A stretch of DNA of 8,372 bases from Azohydromonas lata NBRC 102462. GTDB taxonomy: Bacteria; Pseudomonadota; Gammaproteobacteria; Burkholderiales; Burkholderiaceae_C. A program made the position numbers and the translations under genes. Under the pieces are notes generated by a model. The model was not told the origin of the DNA. It worked only from the letters and a program-made list of their open reading frames with translations, and ran no database searches. The DNA lies in contig CAMCTE010000119.1 of the NCBI GenBank assembly GCA_945878385.1, positions 1 through 8,372 on the forward strand. Direction: 5' to 3'. Position 1 is the first letter of the stretch. Each line of letters begins with the position of its first letter. Of this stretch, positions 1-6,550 are shown piece by piece.

Positions 1-1129
1 TGCCCACCAACGCGGCCAGCAGCGTGGACGACAGCACCAGCACCGCGTGTTCGGCCGCCAGGCGGGGCAGGTCGGGCGCGAACAGGCGGCCCCAGAAGGC
101 GCCCCAGGTGCGTGCTGCGGCGGGAGCCGCCCCTGCAGCCGTGTCGGCCCCTGCAGCGCCTGCAGCCCCCGCAGCAGTTACCGCCGCACCTTGGGCTTTT
201 TTATTGGGTGCTACGCCCGTGCGTCCGATGGCGTCCAGGGCCGCACGCGCCACCGCCTCAAAGGTTTCGCCGGCCTCGGCCCGGCCATTGAGCTTGGACA
301 TCGCGGCCTCATCCAGGCGGCCTTCCAGCATCCGCAGCGGCGCTTCATCCAGCGTGGCGCGCATCAGCAGCACCGCGTCGTAGCGCGGGAAGGCGCCACG
401 GTCGTCGGCCAACAGCACCAGGCCCAGCCGGTCCACCGCGGCATCGGTGGAATAGGCGTCCACCAGGTCCACTTCCCCGCGCGCCAGCGCTGCATAGGCC
501 AAGCCGTGGTCCAGGCCACGCCCCGGTGTGAGCTGCAGCCCATATCGTTCGCGCAGCGCCGGCCAGCCGTCCCCTCGCGTGGTGAATTCCGCCGTGAAGC
601 CGCTGCGCAGGGCCTGCTGCCGTGCGGCCGGCAGGGCAGCCAGGTCGCTGAGTGAGCGCAGGCCCAGTGCCGCAGCGCGGTCGGCCCGCATGGCCACTGC
701 GTAGGTGTTGTTGAAGCCCAGGGGCACCGCCGCCTTCAGCCCGCGCGGGGCCAGCCACTCATTGAGTTGGGCCAGCGTGGCCTGCTGCTCGGGTCGCTTC
801 AGAATTTCGCGCAGGATGGTGCCGGTGTATTCCGCATACACATCGATACGGCCACTGCTCAGGGCCTGCTCCACGATGGCGGTATTGCCCAGCCCCTGCC
901 GGTGCTCGGCCGCCAGGCCCGCCTGGGCAAGCCGCAGGCGCAGCAATTCGCCCAGGATGTAGCTTTCTGTGAATCGCTTGGAGCCCACCGCAATGGGCGC
1001 CCCGTTTGAAGATCCGGCAGGCGCCGTGGCGAATGCCGGTGAGCACAGAAGCGCCCAGCTCACCGCCAGGGCCCACAACGCGACCGCTATCCGGGCGTAC
1101 CGCCGCCCAAGTCCCAACCTGTTCACCAT
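1..1129 (-). CDS. Osmoprotectant-type (betaine/choline) ABC importer, substrate-binding domain fused to permease (partial; C-terminal part outside window)
   Basis: The visible part is 376 residues. The first ~35 residues are a signal peptide: a basic start (RLGLGRRYAR), a hydrophobic core, and a likely cut after SPAFA. Residues ~46-300 are an OpuBC/YehZ(OsmF)-type binding domain. Family motifs are GSKRFTE (49-55), DVYAEYTGT (96-104), GFNNTYA (138-144), EFTTRGDGW (181-189) and DLVDAYSTDA (221-230). Residues ~312-340 are an Ala/Gly linker. HAVLVLSSTLLAALVG (361-376) matches the first membrane segment of an OpuBB/YehW-like permease, so binding protein and permease are one polypeptide. The family imports glycine betaine, choline or related trimethylammonium compounds; homologous EgtU proteins bind ergothioneine, so the ligand is open. 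The ATPase partner is not visible. The frame is open from 1129 to base 1. ATG at 1129 gives the signal peptide directly; no clear ribosome-binding site is seen, and an in-frame GTG at 1144 is a weaker alternative. The gene is divergent from the sugar dehydrogenase gene. Confidence 0.88.
   Translation of the reverse strand, partial: MVNRLGLGRRYARIAVALWALAVSWALLCSPAFATAPAGSSNGAPIAVGSKRFTESYILGELLRLRLAQAGLAAEHRQGLGNTAIVEQALSSGRIDVYAEYTGTILREILKRPEQQATLAQLNEWLAPRGLKAAVPLGFNNTYAVAMRADRAAALGLRSLSDLAALPAARQQALRSGFTAEFTTRGDGWPALRERYGLQLTPGRGLDHGLAYAALARGEVDLVDAYSTDAAVDRLGLVLLADDRGAFPRYDAVLLMRATLDEAPLRMLEGRLDEAAMSKLNGRAEAGETFEAVARAALDAIGRTGVAPNKKAQGAAVTAAGAAGAAGADTAAGAAPAAARTWGAFWGRLFAPDLPRLAAEHAVLVLSSTLLAALVG
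112..181 (-). other. Ala/Gly-rich linker with repeated CTGCAG units inside the ABC fusion gene
   Basis: Residues ~317-339 are almost only Ala and Gly (pattern AAGAAGAAGAD, then TAAGAAPAAA). The DNA carries repeated CTGCAG hexamers on a background of GCA/GCT/GGG codons. It lies exactly between the end of the binding domain and the start of the permease, as expected for a flexible tether. The repeats could vary in copy number by slippage; that is inference. Confidence 0.7.
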
Positions 1130-1187
1130 CAGGCCATTGTCCACATCTGGCCAACGCTGCCATCGGCCCGCCGCTACCATCTTGGGC

Positions 1188-2393
1188 ATGAACACCATCG
1201 CCTCACGCCGCCCCCGCGGGCCCGTGGCCGCCCTCGCGGTCCTCATCCCCGCCCTGATGGCCGGCCACCTTCCCCTTGCAGCGGCGCAGCCCGAAGCCCG
1301 CACGCCTACTTTTTCCAAGGACATCGTGGCCGCCACAGCCGCGCCTGCGGTGGCGGTGCAGGCCACTGCCCTGGTGCGGGGCCTGAAGAACCCCTGGTCC
1401 CTGGCCTGGTTGCCCAATGGCGACATGCTGGTGACCGAGCGCGGCGGCACCCTGCGCCGCATCAGCGCCGACTTCAAGCTCGACCCCAAGCCCATTGAGG
1501 GCGTGCCCACGGTCAAGGTGGCGGGGCAAGCGGGCCTGTTCGATGTGGTGCCGCACCCGCAGTACGCCAGCAATGGTTGGCTGTATCTGGCCTACGCCGA
1601 GCCCTCACCCACGGACGATGGCGAATACGGCACCGCGCTGATGCGCGCGCGGTTGAAGGACGGGCGTTTGGTGGACCAGGAGAGGCTGTTCGCCATGTCG
1701 CCCAAGTCCCGCCGGGGCTTTCACCTGGGCGGGCGCATCGTGTTCGACGGCAAGGGCTATCTGTATCTCACGCTGGGCGACCGCGGAGAAATGCAGCGCG
1801 CGCAAGCCCCGCGCGACCACGCCGGCGCGGTGATTCGCCTGCACGACGATGGCCGCGTGCCGGCCGACAACCCCCATGCGAAGGACCCCAAGCAGTTGCC
1901 CGAGGTGTTCAGCCGCGGCAACCGCAACATGCAGGGCGCTGCGCTTCACCCCACCACGGGCGAACTTTGGACGCATGAGCACGGCCCGCAGGGTGGCGAT
2001 GAACTCAACATCATCCGCGCCGGCCGCAACTACGGATGGCCCACCATCACCTATGGCGCCAACTATGTGACCGGCACCAAGATCGGCGAGGGCACGGCGC
2101 GCCAAGGCCTGGAGCAGCCCCTGCATGTGTGGACCCCCTCCATCGGCGTGTCGGGCATGGCCTTCTACAACGCCGAGGCCATTGCGCCGTGGAAGGGCAG
2201 CCTGTTGCTGGGTGGCTTGAGCGGGCAAAGCCTGGTGCGCCTGGTGTTGGACGGCGAACGCGTGCAGCGCGAAGAGCGTTTGCTGTTCGGTGAAGTGGGC
2301 CGTGTGCGCGAGGTGCGCGTAGGCCCAGACGGGCTGGTGTACCTGCTCAACGATTCGCCGGATGGCGCTCTGTGGCGCGTACAGCCACGCTGA
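1188..2393 (+). CDS. PQQ-dependent soluble aldose sugar dehydrogenase (YliI/Asd family), exported
   Basis: The protein has 401 residues. Residues 1-33 are a signal peptide (basic RRPRG, hydrophobic core, AAA before QPEA), so it should act in the periplasm. From about residue 58 to the end it is a six-bladed PQQ beta-propeller of the GSDH family. Motifs are NPWSLAWLPNGDMLVTERGG (68-87), GQAGLFDVVPHP (113-124), FHLGGRIVFDGKGYLYLTLGDRG (178-200, H179 being the likely catalytic base), RGNRNMQG (243-250), THEHGPQGGDELN (262-274, the Ca2+/PQQ region) and GRVREVRVGPDG (371-382, with arginines expected to contact PQQ). The family oxidises aldose sugars to lactones using PQQ. No pqq synthesis gene is in the window, so PQQ must come from elsewhere in the genome or from outside. 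The frame opens further upstream (to 969), but that region is the antisense of the ABC gene; ATG at 1188 is chosen because the signal peptide follows at once. No clear ribosome-binding site is seen. The physiological substrate cannot be read from sequence. Confidence 0.93.
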   Translation: MNTIASRRPRGPVAALAVLIPALMAGHLPLAAAQPEARTPTFSKDIVAATAAPAVAVQATALVRGLKNPWSLAWLPNGDMLVTERGGTLRRISADFKLDPKPIEGVPTVKVAGQAGLFDVVPHPQYASNGWLYLAYAEPSPTDDGEYGTALMRARLKDGRLVDQERLFAMSPKSRRGFHLGGRIVFDGKGYLYLTLGDRGEMQRAQAPRDHAGAVIRLHDDGRVPADNPHAKDPKQLPEVFSRGNRNMQGAALHPTTGELWTHEHGPQGGDELNIIRAGRNYGWPTITYGANYVTGTKIGEGTARQGLEQPLHVWTPSIGVSGMAFYNAEAIAPWKGSLLLGGLSGQSLVRLVLDGERVQREERLLFGEVGRVREVRVGPDGLVYLLNDSPDGALWRVQPR

Positions 2394-2398
2394 TAAAC

Positions 2399-2420
2399 AC
2401 TTCGGAAAAACCGAAGTTTC
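2399..2420 (+). terminator. Small hairpin just after the sugar dehydrogenase gene, possible weak terminator
   Basis: ACTTCGG (2399-2405) and CCGAAGT (2411-2417) form a perfect 7-bp stem with an AAAAA loop, six bases after the stop codon. It is followed only by TTTC, so the U tract is short. It may be a weak terminator or an mRNA 3'-end stabiliser. The left arm can instead pair with TCCGAAGT at 2442-2449. Confidence 0.4.
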
Positions 2421-2450
2421 ATTCCATTTAGGGCTGTTTTATCCGAAGTG

Positions 2451-2475
2451 AAGAAACCCGCACACTGCGGGTTTC
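2451..2475 (+). terminator. Strong 10-bp hairpin between sugar dehydrogenase and terC, probable terminator or leader attenuator
   Basis: GAAACCCGCA (2453-2462) and TGCGGGTTTC (2466-2475) are exact reverse complements around a CAC loop. The AAACCCGC/GCGGGTTT form is typical of Rho-independent terminators whose U tract is built into the stem. It sits 60 bases after the dehydrogenase stop and 42 bases before the terC start. It may end the upstream transcript, or act inside the terC leader if the promoter lies before it. A smaller GC hairpin (GGCGC 2476-2480 with GCGCC 2487-2491) follows directly. Confidence 0.55.
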
Positions 2476-2517
2476 GGCGCCTTTGCGCGCCGTATTCACT
2501 ACTGATCGGACACATCC

Positions 2518-3483
2518 ATGGAATCCATAGCGCCCACCTGGCTCTGGGCTTTTTTCATCATCTCGGTGCTGGTCGCGCTGTTCATCGACTTCGTGGTGCT
2601 CAAGAAGCAGGGCGCCCATGAGGTCTCCGTCAAGGAGGCGCTGAATTGGTCGGTGGTGTGGGTGCTGCTGTCCTTCGCCTTCAACGGCCTGTTCTGGTGG
2701 GCCGTCTACCAAGACCACGGCATGGCCGTGGCCAATACCCGCAGCATGGAGTTCCTCACCGGCTACCTCATCGAGAAGAGCCTGGCGGTGGACAACATCT
2801 TCGTGTTCCTGATGATCTTCACCTACTTCGCGGTGCCGCCGGCCTTCCAGAAGCGGGTGCTGATGATCGGCATCATCGGCGCCATCGTGTTGCGCACGGT
2901 GATGATCCTGGTGGGCTCGTGGATGATCAGCGAGTTCCACTGGGTGCTGTATGTCTTCGGCGCCTTCCTGCTGCTCACGGGCATCAAGATGTGGTGGGCC
3001 GCCGGGCAGGAACCCGACCTGGAGAGCAACCCCGCGCTGAAGCTGCTGCGCCGCGTGACGCCGGTGAGCAAGGAATTCGACGGTGAGAAGTTCTTCACCT
3101 TCGAAAACGGCAAGCGTGTGGCCACACCGCTGTTCCTGGTGATCGCCCTGGTGGGCCTGACGGATGTGATCTTCGCGGTGGACAGCATTCCGGCCATCTT
3201 CGCCATCACCACCGACCCCTTCATCGTGCTCACCTCCAACATCTTCGCCATCCTGGGCCTGCGGGCGATGTACTTCCTGTTGGCGGCGGTGGCGGCCAAG
3301 TTCCATCTGTTGAGCTATGGCCTGGCGGTGATCCTGGCTTTCATCGGCACCAAGATGCTGCTGATCGATGTGGTGAAGATTCCGGTGCTGGTGTCCCTGG
3401 GCGTGGTGGTGGGCATCTTGGCCATCACGATGGTGGCCAGCCTGAAGACGGCGCCCAAGTTGCCGGCGCGCAGCCAGGGCTGA
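2518..3483 (+). CDS. TerC/Alx-family integral membrane protein, probable Mn2+ exporter
   Basis: The protein has 321 residues, normal for the Alx subgroup. Hydrophobic segments lie at about 8-28, 44-62, 92-107, 113-133, 141-160, 203-225, 233-256, 264-284 and 289-308. Family motifs are FIDFVVLKKQG (22-32), ALNWSVVW (41-48), EKSLAVDNIFVF (86-97) and DVIFAVDSIPAIFAITTDPF (216-235). The acidic residues in the two VDN/VDS segments are the conserved ones proposed to bind metal. A soluble loop (~162-200) with PVSKEFDGEKFFT is typical of Alx. E. coli Alx and Bacillus TerC homologues are linked to Mn2+ export and metal supply to exported enzymes; the older tellurite-resistance name comes from plasmid terC. 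Export of Mn2+ here is inference from family. ATG at 2518 gives the usual N-terminus; only a weak GGA lies upstream. The leader has several hairpins but lacks the core motifs of the yybP-ykoY Mn2+ riboswitch found before E. coli alx. It is convergent with the next gene. Confidence 0.92.
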   Translation: MESIAPTWLWAFFIISVLVALFIDFVVLKKQGAHEVSVKEALNWSVVWVLLSFAFNGLFWWAVYQDHGMAVANTRSMEFLTGYLIEKSLAVDNIFVFLMIFTYFAVPPAFQKRVLMIGIIGAIVLRTVMILVGSWMISEFHWVLYVFGAFLLLTGIKMWWAAGQEPDLESNPALKLLRRVTPVSKEFDGEKFFTFENGKRVATPLFLVIALVGLTDVIFAVDSIPAIFAITTDPFIVLTSNIFAILGLRAMYFLLAAVAAKFHLLSYGLAVILAFIGTKMLLIDVVKIPVLVSLGVVVGILAITMVASLKTAPKLPARSQG

Positions 3484-3501
3484 TGCCGCCTGCAGCCGCC
3501 T

Positions 3502-3517
3502 CGGGCCGGCCCGGGCC
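3502..3517. repeat. Overlapping GC palindromes in the convergent gap after terC
   Basis: CGGGCCGGCCCG (3502-3513) and GGCCCGGGCC (3508-3517) are perfect overlapping palindromes in the 46-bp gap between the terC stop and the stop of the minus-strand gene. GGCCT (3514-3518) can also pair with AGGCC (3532-3536). No T tract follows on either strand, so a role as a two-way terminator is only possible. Confidence 0.35.
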
Positions 3518-3529
3518 TTGGGTTGGTGC

Positions 3530-4600
3530 CTAGGCCGGCAGGGCCAGTGGCAGGTTCACCAAGAGGTTCTGGGGTTTGAGCCGCACCTGCCCATCGGCGG
3601 TGCGGCACAAGCCCAGGTACACGGGGCGGCCTGCCATTTCCGGCAGTGCCTGGGTGGCTTCGTTGAACCGCAGCGCAAACAGGCTGATCAGGCGGGCACG
3701 CCGGTCGGTGTCCACCTCGTGGCCTTCGTAGAGGTCGTTGAGCAGTGCGGTGGCGTCTGCATCCAACCCCACATGCCATCGCCAATGCTCGTCGTCAATG
3801 CGCGACAGCGGCGTGATCTGCACTTCCACACCGATGAGGTGCTGCACCCAGCGCTGCAGCACCCGGCACAGGGCGCCCAGCCCCGATTCGGCGCGTGCCA
3901 TGGTGAACTGCAGGCCATGCCCCAGGTCTTGCTGCATCTCGTGCCGCAGGTCCAGCAGGAAGTCGTGTTCGCGCGGGCCCTGAGCGGCCCGCCAGTAGTC
4001 CGCCCCGTTCTCGCGGGTGAGTACCTTCATCTGTGCCGCGCGGATGGGCGCCTGGGCCTGGGCCAGCAGGCGCCCGATTTCACCGAAGCCGCCGGTTTCG
4101 TTGAGCAGGTCCAGGGTCTGCACGTCACCGGCCAGCGGCACGCTGTCCACGGTGGTCACGCGCTGTGGGCGGAAAAGCAGTTCGCCTGCGCGCGCCTCCA
4201 AGGCGTCGCCCACATCGCGCAGGATGTGGCGCACGATGGCTTGCGTCATGGCCTGCATGAAGGGCGGCGCCAAGTTCACACGCGCGCTGCGCACTTGCTG
4301 CAGGTAGCAGGCTTCCAGGGTGCCGGCTGCCAGCAGGGCATCGCGAAACGCCACGAACGCGCGGTAGTTGTCGGCAGCATCCGCATCGGCCAAGGTCTGC
4401 AGCCGGGGCTCCGCCACAGGCATCAGCGGGTCTTCGACCAGTGCATGGTGCAGGCGTCGTTCGGCCGCACAGGATTCCCGCACCAGGGCCAGTTCAGGCC
4501 CGTCCAGAAACCGTGCCAGCCAAGCTGGCGTGGGCTGCAGCCGCCCGTGTTCGTTGATGTGCAGCCGGTCCCAACCGGCCGAGGGCCAGAAATTGCTCAT
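3530..4600 (-). CDS. Conserved protein of unknown function, DUF6352-like
   Basis: The protein has 356 residues, no signal peptide and no membrane segment, so it is probably cytoplasmic. I recall it as the DUF6352 family of Burkholderiales, full length; I cannot confirm this by search. Notable stretches are NFWPSAGWDRL (3-13), ESCAAERRLH (42-51), NYRAFVAFRDALLAAGTLEA (78-97), ELLFRPQRV (140-148), RWHVGLDADATALLNDLYEG (274-293) and KPQNLLVNLPLALP (342-355). The composition looks alpha-helical with many Arg, Leu and Asp residues. I see no catalytic or nucleotide-binding motif. It lies 39 bp after the histidine kinase gene on the same strand and may be cotranscribed with it. ATG at 4600 fits the FWPS start typical of relatives as I remember them; no clear ribosome-binding site precedes it. 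The function is unknown. Confidence 0.8.
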   Translation of the reverse strand: MSNFWPSAGWDRLHINEHGRLQPTPAWLARFLDGPELALVRESCAAERRLHHALVEDPLMPVAEPRLQTLADADAADNYRAFVAFRDALLAAGTLEACYLQQVRSARVNLAPPFMQAMTQAIVRHILRDVGDALEARAGELLFRPQRVTTVDSVPLAGDVQTLDLLNETGGFGEIGRLLAQAQAPIRAAQMKVLTRENGADYWRAAQGPREHDFLLDLRHEMQQDLGHGLQFTMARAESGLGALCRVLQRWVQHLIGVEVQITPLSRIDDEHWRWHVGLDADATALLNDLYEGHEVDTDRRARLISLFALRFNEATQALPEMAGRPVYLGLCRTADGQVRLKPQNLLVNLPLALPA

Positions 4601-4639
4601 GCGCCGCAGTGTAGGCAGCCGCGCTCAGAATTCGGTGTG

Positions 4640-6346
4640 TCAGGTTTTGGGTGGTGGGTCCGACTCGGGTGCGGCGGGAATGGAAGGGACGGTGAGGTCG
4701 GTGGCGGGCAGGGCAGTTGCGCCGGGCTGCGCGGCCGGCGCGCCTGAATCTTCCGGTGCGATGGGCAGGCGAACCAGAATGGCCGTGCCTTCGCCGGGTT
4801 GCGATTCGATCTTGAGGCTGCCGCGCAAGGCCTGCACCCGCTCGAGCATGCCGCGCAGGCCTTGGCTTTCCGGGGTTTCGCTGCTCAGCACCTCAAAGCC
4901 TACGCCGTCATCCACGATCTCCAGTTCGGCCGCATCCGGCGCACGAAGGTCCAGCGTCACATGCACCACCGAGGCCAGCGCATGCTTGCGCACATTGTTC
5001 AGGGCCTCCTGCGTCACCCGGTACAGCGCCGTGGCCACTGGCTTGGGCAGGTGCTCGGCCCGTTCCTCGGCCATCAACTGCAGGTCGATGTTCAGGCCGT
5101 GGGATTCGCGCATGCGCTGGGCCAATAGGCGCAGGCCCTCGGCCACCCCGAAATCGTCCAGCACCGGCGGGCGCAGGTCGTTGACCAGTTGCCGTGTGGC
5201 GGCGATCGTGTCGTCGATGCGCTGCAGAACGGCGCTGGATGCCTCGCGCCCCGGTATGTCGGCATGAGGCTGCTGGCGCTGCATCCGGGCCACATCGTTG
5301 CGCAGCAAAGCCAGGCGCTGTTGCAGGTCGTCGTGCAGTTCCAGGCCTATGCGCTGCCGCTCCCGTTCCTGGGCTTGCGTCCGCTCATGCTGGAGGTTCA
5401 GAATTTGTTGCCTCACTTGCCGCACTTCGTCGATCTCTTCGCCCGCCAGTGGTTCGCTTCCTGTATGGGTGAGCGAGGCCAGCGCGCGGGTCAGGCGTCT
5501 GCTGGCCAGCCGGCCGGCCCAGTAAGCCAGGGCCACCGTCACACCCAGCGTGAAGAGCAGAAGGCCCGCCTGGCGTTTGGGGCTGTCCAGCAAGGTAGCG
5601 GCAGGCGCATGGAGCACCACCGTCCACGGCCCCTGCGCCAGAGAGACTTGAACCTTGCGGTCGTCTGCGGCGAGACCCTGCGCCACCAACGCCTCGGTGC
5701 TGCTGCCGCCTGTGTGGGCGGCTGTGCGCCCGGTGCCGTCCTTGATGGTCAACGACCACGTCGGTGGCAAATTGAATTGTTCGATCCGCCTTTGAAGCTC
5801 CGCGGTTTCGATGGTGGTCATCAAGCCGAATCGCTCACCGGACCTCATCACCATCGGCACTGCGATGGCCACCAGTTCGGTCTTGGCCAGAGGGCCTATG
5901 AAAATGTCGCCCAATACTTCGGACCCGGAGGCCATGGCACTGGCCATGGCGGCATGGCCGGGGTAGAAGGTTGTGTTCGGCAGGGCCTGGCCTTCGGGGA
6001 CGCGCGTGTTCACCAGCATGGCCCCGCTGACCGATCCGATCACCACATGGGTGCCTTGCACCACCAGATAGTGCTGCGCCAGGGAGCGTGCCTTCGTGGC
6101 GTTGAACCGACCCAAGGAATCGGATGCTTGGTCGCTCATGGTGCGCGCCAGCAACTCCAAGCCGGTCAACCGCACCTCGAAAATCTGGTCTATGGCGCGC
6201 GCCACCGTCCGCGCCAGGGACTGCTCCACCAGGCTTCGCCGCTCTTCGACGGTGCGCACTTGTGTGGCAACCAACACGAAGCCCAAAACCACCAGGGGCA
6301 TCATGCACAGCCAAATCAACCGTTCAAAAAAACGGTGCAGGGTCAT
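4640..6346 (-). CDS. Membrane sensor histidine kinase, NarX/UhpB (HisKA_3) type with periplasmic PDC-like sensor
   Basis: The protein has 568 residues. A membrane segment at ~10-29, a periplasmic region at ~30-257 that looks like a PDC/Cache sensor, and a second membrane segment at ~259-278 are followed by a short HAMP-like helix and coiled coil (~280-330). The HisKA_3 phosphoacceptor box ERQRIGLELHDDLQQRLALL (329-348) has H338 as the expected phosphorylated histidine. The ATPase domain has an N box (YRVTQEALNNVRKHA, 442-456), G1 (DDGVGF, 479-484) and G2 (GLRGMLERVQALRG, 496-509). A Pro/Ala-rich tail (531-568) follows. Such kinases normally phosphorylate a LuxR/NarL-type response regulator; none lies in the window, so the partner is unlinked. 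The ligand cannot be read. An in-frame TAA just upstream (6362-6364) leaves ATG 6346 as the natural start; no Shine-Dalgarno is visible. It is divergent from the TonB receptor. Confidence 0.94.
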   Translation of the reverse strand: MTLHRFFERLIWLCMMPLVVLGFVLVATQVRTVEERRSLVEQSLARTVARAIDQIFEVRLTGLELLARTMSDQASDSLGRFNATKARSLAQHYLVVQGTHVVIGSVSGAMLVNTRVPEGQALPNTTFYPGHAAMASAMASGSEVLGDIFIGPLAKTELVAIAVPMVMRSGERFGLMTTIETAELQRRIEQFNLPPTWSLTIKDGTGRTAAHTGGSSTEALVAQGLAADDRKVQVSLAQGPWTVVLHAPAATLLDSPKRQAGLLLFTLGVTVALAYWAGRLASRRLTRALASLTHTGSEPLAGEEIDEVRQVRQQILNLQHERTQAQERERQRIGLELHDDLQQRLALLRNDVARMQRQQPHADIPGREASSAVLQRIDDTIAATRQLVNDLRPPVLDDFGVAEGLRLLAQRMRESHGLNIDLQLMAEERAEHLPKPVATALYRVTQEALNNVRKHALASVVHVTLDLRAPDAAELEIVDDGVGFEVLSSETPESQGLRGMLERVQALRGSLKIESQPGEGTAILVRLPIAPEDSGAPAAQPGATALPATDLTVPSIPAAPESDPPPKT

Positions 6347-6372
6347 GATGAAAAGTTTCGTTTAACGATGAA

Positions 6373-6401
6373 ATTCTACTTCTCATGCAAGCCGATGCGA
6401 A
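6373..6401 (-). promoter_or_regulatory. Candidate sigma-70 promoter of the histidine kinase gene
   Basis: On the minus strand TTCGCA (6401-6396) matches four of six bases of the -35 box. After a 17-bp spacer, TAGAAT (6378-6373) matches five of six of the -10 box. Transcription would start near 6366, about 20 bases before the ATG at 6346. The segment is AT-richer than its surroundings. This is prediction by eye. Confidence 0.4.
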
Positions 6402-6404
6402 TGG

Positions 6405-6434
6405 GAGTCTCACTGAAGGTAGGCTTGTGAGTCT
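6405..6434. promoter_or_regulatory. Candidate operator in the kinase/receptor divergent region
   Basis: CTCAC (6409-6413) and GTGAG (6427-6431) are inverted repeats 13 bp apart, and GAGTCT occurs twice as a direct repeat (6405-6410 and 6429-6434). The site lies next to the kinase -35 box and upstream of the receptor gene, where a shared regulator could bind. No known regulator consensus is matched. Confidence 0.2.
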
Positions 6435-6508
6435 GAACGCGTCCTGTGTGCGCGGTTTTGATCCTGCGCAGGTGTGCGGGTTCCCTGTTGTTTTTGCGCT
6501 GCATCCAT

Positions 6509-6524
6509 CGCCGACACCTCGGCG
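6509..6524 (+). other. Small hairpin in the receptor leader
   Basis: CGCCGA (6509-6514) and TCGGCG (6519-6524) form a perfect 6-bp stem with a CACC loop, 26 bases before the receptor ATG. If transcribed it could affect translation of the receptor mRNA. No riboswitch motif (for example a B12 box) is recognised in this region. Confidence 0.3.
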
Positions 6525-6550
6525 TATCGAAGCGTCAGCCTCCACCCACG

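Noticed and set aside
1038..1041. Possible lipoprotein cysteine in the ABC binding protein signal peptide (ALLC, residue 29)
   Set aside because: The position before Cys is Leu rather than Gly/Ala/Ser, and a good signal peptidase I site (PAFA) follows.
969..1187. Upstream extension of the sugar dehydrogenase reading frame
   Set aside because: This part overlaps the start of the divergent ABC gene in antisense; starting at 1188 places a normal signal peptide at the N-terminus.
1605..2228. Open frame of 207 codons on the minus strand
   Set aside because: It is antisense to the PQQ dehydrogenase, which has clear catalytic motifs.
2428..3306. Open frame of 292 codons on the minus strand
   Set aside because: It is antisense to terC; the His/Asp/Glu/Gln-rich product is the mirror of hydrophobic codons, not a protein family.
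3518..4747. Open frame of 409 codons on the plus strand
   Set aside because: It is antisense to the DUF6352-like gene and the end of the kinase gene, with biased composition and no recognisable motif.
4368..5267. Open frame of 299 codons on the plus strand
   Set aside because: It is a Ser/Arg-rich frame opposite the kinase and DUF6352-like genes, without any domain.
5189..6430. Open frame of 413 codons on the plus strand
   Set aside because: It lies opposite the histidine kinase gene, which has full family motifs. The product is His/Gln/Gly-rich with no domain, as expected of an antisense frame in GC-rich DNA.
6347..6550. Riboswitch (cobalamin or thiamine type) before the TonB receptor
   Set aside because: The region is short and no conserved B12 box or THI box core was seen.
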